From MPNP01 sp026710155 (lineage in GTDB: Bacteria; Pseudomonadota; Alphaproteobacteria; Rhodobacterales; Rhodobacteraceae): DNA of 64,000 nucleotides. The notes below the pieces were generated by a model. That model saw only the letters and a program-made list of their open reading frames with translations. It had not been told where the DNA came from and ran no database searches. The position numbers were made by a program, and so were the translations under genes. Shown here piece after piece: positions 53,828-63,129 of this stretch (its first letter is position 1; each line of letters begins with the position of its first letter). The DNA lies in assembly GCA_965200885.1 (NCBI GenBank), contig OZ241737.1:1550001-1614000 (forward strand). Reading direction: 5' to 3'.

Positions 53828-55078
53828 TTGGAAAAATATTCGCTGTATTCTTTGGTTCGTAATTCCTTTACACAACATAGAGATTGGTCACCTGCCTGGA
53901 TAACTCATGACCTGAAAAAGAATTATGACGTAATTATCATTGGAGGTGGGGGCCATGGTCTGGCCACGGCCTATTACCTTGCCAAAATTCATGGTGTTGC
54001 CAACATCACCGTTCTGGAACGAGGATGGCTTGGAGGGGGCAATGTTGCACGCAACACGGTCACCATCAGATCCAATTACCTCAGGCAGGAAAGCATACCG
54101 TTCTTTATAAAATCCGTCGAGATGTATGAGGGTCTATCCAAGGAGCTCAATTTCAATCTCATGCACTCACGGAGATCCATGATAGACATTATCCAGACCT
54201 ATCCCAAACTCCGGGAAATCAAAAGAAAAATGTATGTCATGGATATTTTTGGCGCAACCTACAAACCCATCAGTGTATCGGAAATCCGGAGAAGAATCCC
54301 GACACTTGCTGGAGGAGGCAATGATTCGCGTTTGCCGATAATTGCCGGCATGGTTCACCCGGAAGGTGCTGTTAACCGGCATGATGCTGTAGCCTGGGGT
54401 TATGCCAGGGCTGCCAGTTCGCTCGGCGTTGAAATACACCAGAATACGAAGGTTAATTCACTTCTAAGGAATGATGATGGTACCATTAGGGGTGTTTCAA
54501 CGGTGAAGGGAGATGTTTTGGCCGATAGGGTTGCAGTCGCTGTATCAGGACATACAACCCAATTGACCGATACCGTCGGGCTGAGATTGCCGCTCAGGTC
54601 ATTCAATTTGTCGGCCTTTGTTTCAGAACCCGTAAAACCCATGATTGATGTAGTGGTCAACTGTCCGGATCTGGGTGTATATTTATCGCAAACCGCAAAA
54701 GGTGAACTTGTAATCGGTGGTGCTCCGGATCCAGGTCAATCCTTCAGGCGGGGAACAAATCAATTGGTTTTTGAAAGGACCGTTGGTGCCATGCTTGAAT
54801 TGTTTCCATCGTTCAAGAAATTGAAATTGCTGAGACAATGGGGTGGAACCGTGGATATCGCACCTGATGCCTCCCCGATCATTTCAGAAACCGAAATCCC
54901 AGGCCTGTATATTACAGCAGGCTGGTGGGGAGGTTACAAGGCAATCCCGGCAGGAGGATTGACATTCGCCAATTTGATCGCAACCAACACACCTCACCAG
55001 TTGACAAAATCATTTACCCTGGATCGTTTTGAAACTCTGGATTACATTCTGGAGCCGGGGACAACAACAAGAGTATAG
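53828..55078 (+). CDS. soxB: Sarcosine oxidase subunit beta
   Basis: The FAD-binding catalytic subunit of heterotetrameric sarcosine oxidase, which demethylates sarcosine to glycine, delivering formaldehyde to tetrahydrofolate. 416 residues from TTG 53828 (GAAGG before it); this matches the LEKYSLYSLVRNSF start of the family. Dinucleotide loop YDVIIIGGGGHGLATAYYLA, then VLERGWLGGGNVARNTVTIRSNYL (covalent-FMN region). The C-terminal GWWGGYKAIPAGGL is diagnostic. It is followed by soxD and soxA. Confidence 0.95.
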   Translation: MEKYSLYSLVRNSFTQHRDWSPAWITHDLKKNYDVIIIGGGGHGLATAYYLAKIHGVANITVLERGWLGGGNVARNTVTIRSNYLRQESIPFFIKSVEMYEGLSKELNFNLMHSRRSMIDIIQTYPKLREIKRKMYVMDIFGATYKPISVSEIRRRIPTLAGGGNDSRLPIIAGMVHPEGAVNRHDAVAWGYARAASSLGVEIHQNTKVNSLLRNDDGTIRGVSTVKGDVLADRVAVAVSGHTTQLTDTVGLRLPLRSFNLSAFVSEPVKPMIDVVVNCPDLGVYLSQTAKGELVIGGAPDPGQSFRRGTNQLVFERTVGAMLELFPSFKKLKLLRQWGGTVDIAPDASPIISETEIPGLYITAGWWGGYKAIPAGGLTFANLIATNTPHQLTKSFTLDRFETLDYILEPGTTTRV

Positions 55079-55082
55079 GGGC

Positions 55083-55346
55083 ATGCTGATTATTGATTGT
55101 CCATTTTGTGGGCCCAGAGACGAAAGAGAATTTGAATATTGTGGACCCTACAGGGAACGCCGGCCGGACAATATGGATAACCTGTCAGAATCCGACTTCA
55201 TTGATTATCTTTTAGTACCTGAAAATCCTGAAGGTGTGGGGCAGGAATTCTGGTGGCATAAGAGAGGATGCGGCGAGTGGCTGTTGGTTGTCAGGGATAC
55301 CAGAACACATCAGATATTGAGCACGGTTGAAGCAGATGCCGAATAA
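55083..55346 (+). CDS. soxD: Sarcosine oxidase subunit delta
   Basis: An 87-residue zinc-binding subunit: CPFCGPRDEREFEYCGPYRERRP at the start, ending with the WWHKRGCGEWLLVVRDTRTHQI pattern. It starts 5 bp after soxB and overlaps soxA by 11 bases, giving the standard soxBDA order and translational coupling. Confidence 0.95.
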   Translation: MLIIDCPFCGPRDEREFEYCGPYRERRPDNMDNLSESDFIDYLLVPENPEGVGQEFWWHKRGCGEWLLVVRDTRTHQILSTVEADAE

Positions 55347-58266
55347 ATATAGACTTGCAACCGGGGGAACCATTGACCGCAAGGTACCAATAAAATTTAC
55401 CTTCAACGGTAAAACAATAGAAGGATGCCTCGGCGATACGGTCGCTTCAGCTCTTTTATCCAATGGCATAAATACCACGGGGAGAAGTTTCAAGTATCAT
55501 CGCCCCAGAGGTATCGTATCAGCCGGTTTGGAGGAAGCTGGAACATTCATAGAGGTCATGGGCAGAAAGGGAACCTCCGCGGTCCCTGCCACAATTGTTC
55601 CAATCGAAGAAGGGCTGAGGATTAAAAGCATCAATTGCTGGCCAAATCCAAACATTGATTTTGGCCAGGTATTACAAATGATTTCACCGCTGATTCCATC
55701 CGGCTTTTACTACAAGACATTTTTTAAGCCGCAATGGAAGATCTTTGAGCCCTTTATCAGAAAAATAGCCGGTTTGGCTGATATTCCTGAAAGTGAAATC
55801 AGTCCAACCACTTACGATTCACGAGATGCCCATTGTGAATTTTTGGTCATTGGAGGTGGTATAGCAGGTTTGGTTGCAGCACTTATGACTGCCCGAACAG
55901 GCAAAAGGGTTGTTTTCGTCGATAACCATATGGAGCCTTTCGGCAATTGGTCGCTGCCTGTGAACGAAAATGCAAGTATCCGGCAATGGGTCCGTACCTT
56001 GAAGGATGAGCTAAATGGTTATTCCAATGTCAGAATTCTCACTAAAACCATGGCTTGGGGTTATCGTGAACAAAATCTTGTATTGGCCCACGAGACCAAT
56101 GGTATTGGTCAAAGTGAATTGGTCTGGAGAATCAGGTCAAGTAATGTAATCATGTCAACGGGTTGTACAGAGAGGGGGCTGGTTTTTCCTCACAATGATC
56201 GTCCCGGAATCATGCTGGCTTCGGGTTTGCTGAACTATTGCAATAACTATGCTGTTATCCCCGGCGACAGGGTGATTCTCTATACGAACAACAACAGCAT
56301 CAAGGTTTTGGCAAAAACCATTCTGGAGAAGGGGAAGGAAATTGTTGCCATTGTTGATACTCGTGAGGAAGGATTAAGTGATTATTCCAATTTGCCGGGG
56401 AATATTAACATTTACTCCGGTCATCAGGTCAACAAGGCATCAGGCTGGAACAGGTTAAGGGGAGTGATTGCCTCTCCGGTCATGGGAGGTAAGTCTGTGA
56501 CCCTGCGTTGTGATCTACTTGCTGTGTCAGGTGGATGGAATCCCAATCTTCAATTGTGGTTTCAGTCAGGGGGATCATTTTCATATGACAATGAATTGGC
56601 AACCTTCGTTCCAACAAACTCAGTGCAGGATGTAATAACAGTAGGATCCCTTGCTGGAAAATTCGGGTTTGTAGAGAAAATCAATGATGCTGTTCAAAAG
56701 ATTTCCGACTTGATAACAACTGTTGGATTGAGCACCGAATTGCTGCAAATACCGGAATTTGATATTCCAGAAGATGAATATTCAATTAATCCCTACTGGG
56801 AAAGCGGTTCAGGCGATGCCGGATCAAAGTCCTTCGTTGATTTGCTTAATGATGTCACCTTGGCAGATATTAAACTTGCTTTGAGGGAAGGTTATGACGA
56901 TATTGAGCTGGTCAAGCGGTATACAACCCTTGGAATGGGATTGGATCAAGGTAAAACCGGTAATGTCAATGCCAGTGGAATAATTTCAAACATCACCGGT
57001 AAAACACTTGATGAGGTGGGTCTGATAAAGTACCGATCCCCGGTTTCGCCAGTATCTTTTGGTGTACTCGGCAAACCCGAGGGAGATATTGTCAAACCAT
57101 ATAAAACGACGCCAATTACCAAATGGAATAGGGAAAATGGTGCAGTTCTCTATGAAGCCGGGGCTAATTGGAGGCGTCCCGGATATTACCTTTTGCGAAA
57201 TGAATCCATGATGGATGCCATAAACCGTGAGACATTGGCCGTCAGAACCGGTTTGGCCATTTATGATGGCTCCCCCCTGGCTACTTTTGAAGTCAAGGGA
57301 AAAGATGCTGCAAGATTTTTGGAATTGATGTTTACCATTCCAATTCAAGACATTCACATGGGTATGGGCAGATATGGACTCATGTTGACCGAAGAGGGTT
57401 TTATACTGGATGATGGGGTCTGTTTCACTATGGCCGAGAATTGGTACCAACTTTCCTTGTCGACTGGAAATGTGGATTTGGTGCATCAACATCTGGAAAA
57501 GCACCTGAAATGTGATTTTGCCCATATGGATGTATCACTTACCAATTTAACGTTGCAATGGATGAATGCTACGGTTTGTGGTCCGGAAGCCAGAACTTTT
57601 CTGCAGGAATTTGATACAGATATTGACCTTTCCAATGAGGCTTTTCCCTTCATGGCAATAAGGGATGGTGAATTCAACGGGATACCTGCCCGAATCGCAA
57701 GAGTCAGTTTCACGGGAGAACTCTCCTTCGAAATCAATGTTCGTCCCCGTGATCTTGAACAATTATGGGGGATCTTGGTCCAGAGGGGAGATAATTATGG
57801 CATTACCCCCATAGGGTCCGAAACAAATCATGTCCTCAGGGTTGAAAAAGGCTTTATTTCCCTTGGTCATGAAGTTGATGGTAAAATTGATCCCATTGAT
57901 CTGGGACTAGGTTGGGTCATCGGCAAAGGAAAAAAGGATTTCATCGGAAAAAGGGCAATGGAGTTGAACAGAACCTCAAAACTGCCACGCAAGGAATTGG
58001 TGGGCTTGGTATCCGGCTATCCCAACATTCAATTTGCCGAAGGCACTCCCCTGGTTGCATCCGAAGACCATTTGTTTGTCGAGGGTCATGTGACTGCATC
58101 AGTCTGGAGTGAAATCAATCAGCAATATGTCGCTTTGGCATTATTGGATGATGGAAGGTCAAGGATGGGCGAAAAGGTCAATGTAAGAAACCTGAATGGC
58201 ATTGAGCCAGCAGAAGTCGCCAAACCATGCTTTTACGATCCTGAAGGTACAAAGTTGAGAAGTTAA
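55336..58266 (+). CDS. soxA: Sarcosine oxidase subunit alpha
   Basis: A 976-residue multi-domain subunit: N-terminal ferredoxin-like domain (KFTFNGKTIEGCLGDTVASALL, SFKYHRPRGI), an NAD(H)-binding domain (FLVIGGGIAGLVAALMTARTGKRV), and a C-terminal GcvT-type aminomethyltransferase domain (VFVEGKD.., ISLGHEVDGKIDPIDLGLG) that binds tetrahydrofolate. It starts at ATG 55336 within the end of soxD. In relatives soxG follows immediately; here it is 1.46 kb further on. Confidence 0.94.
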   Translation: MPNKYRLATGGTIDRKVPIKFTFNGKTIEGCLGDTVASALLSNGINTTGRSFKYHRPRGIVSAGLEEAGTFIEVMGRKGTSAVPATIVPIEEGLRIKSINCWPNPNIDFGQVLQMISPLIPSGFYYKTFFKPQWKIFEPFIRKIAGLADIPESEISPTTYDSRDAHCEFLVIGGGIAGLVAALMTARTGKRVVFVDNHMEPFGNWSLPVNENASIRQWVRTLKDELNGYSNVRILTKTMAWGYREQNLVLAHETNGIGQSELVWRIRSSNVIMSTGCTERGLVFPHNDRPGIMLASGLLNYCNNYAVIPGDRVILYTNNNSIKVLAKTILEKGKEIVAIVDTREEGLSDYSNLPGNINIYSGHQVNKASGWNRLRGVIASPVMGGKSVTLRCDLLAVSGGWNPNLQLWFQSGGSFSYDNELATFVPTNSVQDVITVGSLAGKFGFVEKINDAVQKISDLITTVGLSTELLQIPEFDIPEDEYSINPYWESGSGDAGSKSFVDLLNDVTLADIKLALREGYDDIELVKRYTTLGMGLDQGKTGNVNASGIISNITGKTLDEVGLIKYRSPVSPVSFGVLGKPEGDIVKPYKTTPITKWNRENGAVLYEAGANWRRPGYYLLRNESMMDAINRETLAVRTGLAIYDGSPLATFEVKGKDAARFLELMFTIPIQDIHMGMGRYGLMLTEEGFILDDGVCFTMAENWYQLSLSTGNVDLVHQHLEKHLKCDFAHMDVSLTNLTLQWMNATVCGPEARTFLQEFDTDIDLSNEAFPFMAIRDGEFNGIPARIARVSFTGELSFEINVRPRDLEQLWGILVQRGDNYGITPIGSETNHVLRVEKGFISLGHEVDGKIDPIDLGLGWVIGKGKKDFIGKRAMELNRTSKLPRKELVGLVSGYPNIQFAEGTPLVASEDHLFVEGHVTASVWSEINQQYVALALLDDGRSRMGEKVNVRNLNGIEPAEVAKPCFYDPEGTKLRS

Positions 58267-58474
58267 AGTTCAAAAATCCATACAATTAAGTAAACCAAAT
58301 ATTGACAGGACTATGCAATTTCTTTTCTACTGATTTGTAATTATTCAGGTATCCTTTAGGTTTCAATAGTAGTTTAAGCAGGAATGCCCGCCAATGCAAT
58401 GGCACTGTTTATATGCCAACGGTTCATATGGTGATTGTCGCAGGTTCGTGATTTCCCGGCAATCCGGAAAGGTG

Positions 58475-58850
58475 TCAACCAGGTGCCTGGACGGGGATGT
58501 CCACCTCAAGTTCCGGGGACGGCCAGCGAAGCGTGTCCAACATGTTCCAGCCCTGCCTGCGTGCCGTCGCCGGAACCGTCCTGATGATGGCGCGGCTGAT
58601 CGCTCCCTCCATGCTGTGGTGGCACCCCGATATCCTCTGCTTCGCCCTCTCCATCCCGAAGATCCAATTCCGCGATGTTGTTCTTGGCGGGAACAGGCGG
58701 GTTTCCGGTGAACAGGAGGACTGCATCGCGATGATCCCGCAGGTGCGGCAACGGATTGTAGCCCTTGCGCCGCTTCTTCCTTCCACGCCTGCTTGGTGAT
58801 GACAACGGCTGCAGTGATGCATGGTACCCGAGACCATCCTTGAATATCAT
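58475..58850 (-). pseudogene. IS66-family transposase remnant
   Basis: GC-rich minus-strand fragment. One frame reads RGRKKRRKGYNPLPHLRDHRDAVLLFTGNPPVPAKNNIAELDLR, seen in the conserved C-terminal part of IS66 transposases, then shifts by one to MERAKQRISGCHHSMEGA ... ARRQGWNMLDTL, the next conserved stretch. Only about 120 codons remain and they are out of phase with each other, so it is inactive. No full terminal repeats were found. Confidence 0.7.
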
Positions 58851-59181
58851 GAATCATTTCAAAATCTTTTTCATCCAGTTCGTAGCCAACAGATGCAAAG
58901 AAGCGAATTTCAGGATGGTCACGGAGAATGTCTGCCCGAGAATCCATGCTACCAATGTAGATACCCGGAGCTTTTTGATCTTCATAAGCCCTCAGACAAA
59001 ATTCTCTCCGATACCTTTCCGGTCCTTCAACAGGATGATGCAATGGATAACCCTTGCTGGGTGAATGGTGGCAAATTTTTGGAAATATTCTACCACGATC
59101 GCTTTGTTCAAGATTATATTTTTGATAGAGTAATTTATCCAAATGCGACCAATCGGTTTTATTTTCCATAGCCAACCACAT
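58800..59181 (-). pseudogene. Truncated unknown gene cut by IS66 remnant
   Basis: From ATG 59181 (minus) an AT-rich frame codes for about 125 residues (start MWLAMENKTDWSHLDKLLYQ, later GIYIGSMDSRADILRDHP and VGYELDEKDFEMIHDIQGW) before running into the IS66 fragment. Composition and coding character change abruptly there, so the original C-terminus is lost. I do not recognise the family. It is part of the block that separates soxA from soxG. Confidence 0.5.
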
Positions 59182-59730
59182 CCATTTATTGGAACAATAT
59201 GTTTGATTTCTAAGGGTAACAATACATAACTATATTTATACATCGATCTCATTATCTGGTGTATATCCCCTACCATTTACCAGTACTAGTGAGCGTGTTC
59301 CATAAGTCCAAAAAAGCAGCAAATTCAATACATTTCCAGACAATAAAACCATTTTTGGTTCAAAATCTGTTTAGAAATTCAGGTCAAAAAGCATCATTTT
59401 CATTGTTTTTGTGACTTAATTATCTAGCTCTTACATCCCTTGTCTCGGTAATTGCGGTGGTGATTCAAGGGCCGCTTTATCGTCTTTTTCATTCGCTGGA
59501 ATGTCCTTCCCGGAAAAATGGTGTACATTCAAATCATTGATATTGGCGTACATTTAAACGTTTGGTAACATCAATCATCGGCAAAAGCGGCAACCCTCCA
59601 ATGAAACATATGGAGTGCATAAGGCCATTGCATTAGTTGGCATTCCTGCCTAAACTGCCCCTTCATTACAGGGATGCTGAATAGTTACAATGGTTCTATG
59701 AAAAAATGAAAATCAGGGAAATCCTACACA
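59182..59730. other. Gap between truncated gene and soxG
   Basis: About 550 bp with no recognisable gene. A 40-codon minus-strand frame (starts MYANINDLNVHHFSGKD) and a possibly IS-derived sequence near 59560-59690 are present, both weak. The segment probably belongs to the insertion in the sox operon. Confidence 0.35.
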
Positions 59731-60288
59731 ATGATTTATAAGCATTTAACATTGAGTCCATCAAAGCCAAAAGCAATATTTGACATCAAATGCTCTAGGA
59801 ATGATTTGGAGAAAATAAAAATTCCCAATTTCCTGCCAATTCCGGCGACTCCAAATACCAGAACAGAAAGCAATGGGGATGAATTATACTGGATTGGCAA
59901 AAAGAATTTTCTATTTCGAACGGTCTTATCCGATGAGAAAATGTGGCAAAAAACACTTCAGGAATACGAAAAAAATGGTCATTTCGCACAAGCACTCGTT
60001 TCAGACATTTACGTGTTTTTTGAGTTCAAGGGTACGGATGTAAATGATTACCTAGCAACAATAACATCTTTGGATTTGGATCAAATGAGTGCGACTAATG
60101 TCTGTTTTTCCCAAGCACTGGGACTGAAAGTTTTATTCACCAAAAGGGAAAACGGGTTCGAGTTGGCATTTGAAAATTGTTACAAGGAAATGGTTTTGGA
60201 GCAGTTTCATCAATATGTGGAACAGCCAGAAAAGGCTTTGCCGATAGAAAACAATCAAAATAGGGTTATCCACAATAAAATTAACTAG
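59731..60288 (+). CDS. soxG: Sarcosine oxidase subunit gamma (displaced)
   Basis: A 185-residue protein with the weak but ordered SoxG pattern: YWIGKKNFLFRTVLS, ALVSDIYVFFEFKGTDVNDYLATITSLDLDQM (the .V.DVS..L.L.G.DA..LA...P.DL family core) and a late FELAFENCYKEMVLEQFHQYV. The usual position is directly after soxA; here it follows a block of about 1.46 kb with IS66 remains. Family length and the operon context make the call likely but not certain. Needed for a fully assembled oxidase. Confidence 0.68.
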   Translation: MIYKHLTLSPSKPKAIFDIKCSRNDLEKIKIPNFLPIPATPNTRTESNGDELYWIGKKNFLFRTVLSDEKMWQKTLQEYEKNGHFAQALVSDIYVFFEFKGTDVNDYLATITSLDLDQMSATNVCFSQALGLKVLFTKRENGFELAFENCYKEMVLEQFHQYVEQPEKALPIENNQNRVIHNKIN

Positions 60289-60387
60289 GATCATTTTGCC
60301 ATCAAATTTGCTTTGAAAAATACCTTCTGAAATAGTATTTATAGTCAACCGACATGTTCGGTTATTTGAAAACCAAATTAGGATATT

Positions 60388-61578
60388 ATGATGAAAAAAG
60401 TTTCTATGTTTGCGATGGCAGCTCTCCTGTCCTTCTGTGTTCAGTCAAAGGCTGAAGAAGTAAAAATTGGAATACTCCTGTCCTTCACCGGACCAATTGA
60501 GGAATTGGTGGGTCCGATGGCGGAGGGAGCCGAGTTTGCGGTCGCCGAAGTAAGCGATTCAGGTCTCTTTTTGGGAGGCAGTACAGTCACTCCTGTCAGG
60601 GGTGATGCAACTTGTGTTGATGCCGGGGCAGCCACAGCAGCTGCCGAAAGACTTGTAACCGCTGACAAGGTCAGTGCCATAATGGGGTCTGATTGTTCGG
60701 GTACTACCGGGGCTGTTTTACAGAATGTCGCCCTGCCCAATGGTATTGTCATGATTTCACCTGCCTCGACTTCACCAGGATTCACCACGGTTGAAGATGA
60801 TGGTCTGTTTTTTCGTACGGCACCCTCTGATGCCAGACAGGGGCAACTTATGGCTGAAATCATTACGGAGAGAGGGTTTGGTTCAGTTGCCGTAACCTTC
60901 ATCAACAATGATTACGGCAAGGGACTGGCCGACAGTTTTGCAGCAGCTTTCGAGGGAATGGGGGGTGAAATCACCATTAATGCCCCACACGAGGTTGGCA
61001 AGGCTGATTATAGTGCCGAAGTGGCTGCCTTGGCTGCTGCTGGAGGTGATCTCATGGTTGTTGCCGGATATATTGGTGAAGGTGGTAAATCAATCGTTCG
61101 AGGCTCCATTGATGCAGGTTCCTTTGATACTTTTGTATTTCCGGACGGCATGTATGGTGATGGCCTTCTTGATGATTTTGGCAATGAGCTGGATGGATCC
61201 TTCGGTCAGGCACCAGGTACCGATAGTCCGGGACTTGCCACCTTTGCAGAATTGGTGTCCTCCGCAGGTATAAATGGTGAAGGTCCGTTTATCGGTGAAT
61301 CCTATGATGCTGCCGCCCTGATACTCTTGGCCATGCAGGCTGCCGGATCCTCCGAAAGCAGCATGCTGAAGGAAAAAGTCATGGATGTTGCCAATGCTCC
61401 AGGAGAGAAAATCTATCCTGGTGAATTGGCCAAGGCATTGGAAATATTGGCCAATGGTGGCGAAATTGATTATGTCGGTGCAAGTTCGGTTGAACTCATT
61501 GGACCAGGTGAGTCAGCTGGCAACTACCGTGAATTTGAGGTTCAGAACGGTGCCTGGGAGACGGTCGCATTCAGATAA
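60388..61578 (+). CDS. Branched-chain amino acid ABC transporter substrate-binding protein
   Basis: A 396-residue periplasmic binding protein. The signal peptide ends MAALLSFCVQSKA-EEV; the mature part has IGILLSFTGPIEELVGPMAEGAEFAV, VTPVRGDATCVDAGAATAAAERLV and AIMGSDCSGTTGAVL, the typical LivK/LivJ layout. ATG 60388, with GGA upstream. Followed by the two ATPases and a permease, so it forms a full HAAT transporter. The ligand is not certain: HAAT members also carry urea, amides or aromatic acids. Confidence 0.92.
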   Translation: MMKKVSMFAMAALLSFCVQSKAEEVKIGILLSFTGPIEELVGPMAEGAEFAVAEVSDSGLFLGGSTVTPVRGDATCVDAGAATAAAERLVTADKVSAIMGSDCSGTTGAVLQNVALPNGIVMISPASTSPGFTTVEDDGLFFRTAPSDARQGQLMAEIITERGFGSVAVTFINNDYGKGLADSFAAAFEGMGGEITINAPHEVGKADYSAEVAALAAAGGDLMVVAGYIGEGGKSIVRGSIDAGSFDTFVFPDGMYGDGLLDDFGNELDGSFGQAPGTDSPGLATFAELVSSAGINGEGPFIGESYDAAALILLAMQAAGSSESSMLKEKVMDVANAPGEKIYPGELAKALEILANGGEIDYVGASSVELIGPGESAGNYREFEVQNGAWETVAFR

Positions 61579-61595
61579 GTATAAACTGGATACAT

Positions 61596-61624
61596 GAGAA
61601 GGCAGGTTTCTGACCTGCCTTCTC
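61596..61624 (+). terminator. 12-bp perfect hairpin between livK and livG
   Basis: GAGAAGGCAGGT (61596-61607) pairs perfectly with ACCTGCCTTCTC (61613-61624), loop TTCTG. No T-run follows, so it is probably an attenuator or mRNA-stabilising stem that raises the binding protein relative to the transporter subunits. Confidence 0.6.
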
Positions 61625-61639
61625 GTTCTGGGCTTTCAA

Positions 61640-62419
61640 TTGGTTCTTTCTGTCCGAAATCTCAGTAAGAAATTCGGTGAATTTACTGCCGTTGACAATG
61701 TAACTTTTGATATTGAACTGGGGTCCATAACCGGTTTGATCGGACCCAATGGGGCAGGCAAGACAACATTGTTCAATACCATCAATGGATATCACCCACC
61801 CACTTCGGGAACCGTCATTTTGGACAACATGGATATAACCGGTTTTCCACCTCACAAATTGTTTGCTCGAGGGGTTTTGAGGACCTTTCAGAAAGCCCAT
61901 GAATTTTCTTCCCTGACGGTCTGGGAAAACCTGATGGTTGTACCCGGCAATCAAATTGGCGAACGCATAGCCCAAACCTGGGTGGGCAGAAAAGGAATTC
62001 TTCGGCAGGAAGGAAAAATCAAGACCCGTGCCAGGGAGGTTTTGGAATTTCTAGAATTGGAAGATGTTGCTGAATTACCGGCAGGAAATCTTTCAGGTGG
62101 GCAGAAAAAACTTCTTGAACTGGGTCGAACGATGATGGTTGATTCCAGAATTGTTTTTCTGGATGAGGTCGGGGCAGGAGTCAATAGAACATTGTTGAAG
62201 AAAATTACCAAGGCCATCCAAAGTTTGAATCGGGAATACAATTACACCTTCTGTCTGATAGAACATGACATGGACTTCATTGGGGCATTGTGTGATCCGG
62301 TCATATGCATGGCTGAGGGTAGAATTCTGACTCAGGGATCGATGGCTGAGGTTACCAACAATGAAGATGTGATTCATGCCTATCTTGGAGCAAGAACCAA
62401 GGTCAAGACCATTTTGTGA
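61640..62419 (+). CDS. livG: Branched-chain amino acid ABC transporter ATPase LivG
   Basis: A 259-residue ATPase: LIGPNGAGKTTLFNTINGY (Walker A), RTFQKAHEFSSLTVWEN, LSGGQKKLLELGRTMM (signature) and IVFLDEVGAGVNRTLLKKI (Walker B; E for catalysis). The VGAGVN segment identifies the LivG type. Starts at TTG 61640, 15 nt after the hairpin; translation may be weak. It overlaps the next ATPase by one base (TGATG). Confidence 0.93.
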   Translation: MVLSVRNLSKKFGEFTAVDNVTFDIELGSITGLIGPNGAGKTTLFNTINGYHPPTSGTVILDNMDITGFPPHKLFARGVLRTFQKAHEFSSLTVWENLMVVPGNQIGERIAQTWVGRKGILRQEGKIKTRAREVLEFLELEDVAELPAGNLSGGQKKLLELGRTMMVDSRIVFLDEVGAGVNRTLLKKITKAIQSLNREYNYTFCLIEHDMDFIGALCDPVICMAEGRILTQGSMAEVTNNEDVIHAYLGARTKVKTIL

Positions 62420-63123
62420 TGGCCTACCTGAATTGCACCAACCTGACTGCAGGATACGGAAGTGGGAACATTATCACTGATTGCAACCTTTATGCGGACA
62501 TTGGAAAGGTTTCAGCTATTGTCGGACCGAATGGAGCAGGAAAATCCACCGCCATGAAAGCCATTTTGGGACTGGTGAATTTGTCCCGGGGCAGTGTCAT
62601 TCTTGATGGCAACGAAATCTCTTCCCTGAGTCCGCAGGACAAGATTGCTGAAGGCATGGCCTTCGTTCCCCAGATTGAAAATGTGTTTCCAAGCTTGACG
62701 GTCGAGGAAAATCTGGAAATGGGTGCTTTCCTCAGAAAGGATGAGATCACCCGATCATTGCAGGAAGTATTCGACCTTTTTCCGGCACTTGGGGATTTTC
62801 GTCGCAAGAAGGCTGGTGATCTATCCGGCGGTCAACGCCAGCAGGTGGCAGTGGGACGGGCCCTCATGACCCAGCCCAGGATGTTGTTGCTCGATGAACC
62901 TTCGGCAGGTGTATCGCCCATCGTAATGGACAGTTTGTTTGACATGATCATAAAGGTCGCAAATTCGGGCATTGCCGTGATGATATGTGAGCAGAATGCC
63001 AAACAGGCGCTGGAAATAGCTGATGTTGGCTTTGTCTTGGTTCAGGGAAAAAACAGATTTACCGATACCGGCAAGAATCTTCTGGCCAATGACCAGGTAC
63101 GAAAATCATTTTTGGGTGGATAG
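62419..63123 (+). CDS. livF: Branched-chain amino acid ABC transporter ATPase LivF
   Basis: A 234-residue ATPase starting at ATG 62419 on the livG stop. IVGPNGAGKSTAMKAILGL, FVPQIENVFPSLTVEENLEMGAF, LSGGQRQQVAVGRALM and LLLDEPSAGVSPIVMDSLF are the LivF hallmarks. It works with LivG to drive uptake through the LivHM permeases. Confidence 0.95.
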   Translation: MAYLNCTNLTAGYGSGNIITDCNLYADIGKVSAIVGPNGAGKSTAMKAILGLVNLSRGSVILDGNEISSLSPQDKIAEGMAFVPQIENVFPSLTVEENLEMGAFLRKDEITRSLQEVFDLFPALGDFRRKKAGDLSGGQRQQVAVGRALMTQPRMLLLDEPSAGVSPIVMDSLFDMIIKVANSGIAVMICEQNAKQALEIADVGFVLVQGKNRFTDTGKNLLANDQVRKSFLGG

Positions 63124-63129
63124 CTGAAA

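Noticed and set aside
59182..59730. 40-codon minus-strand frame before soxG
   Set aside because: Too short, no conserved pattern or ribosome site.
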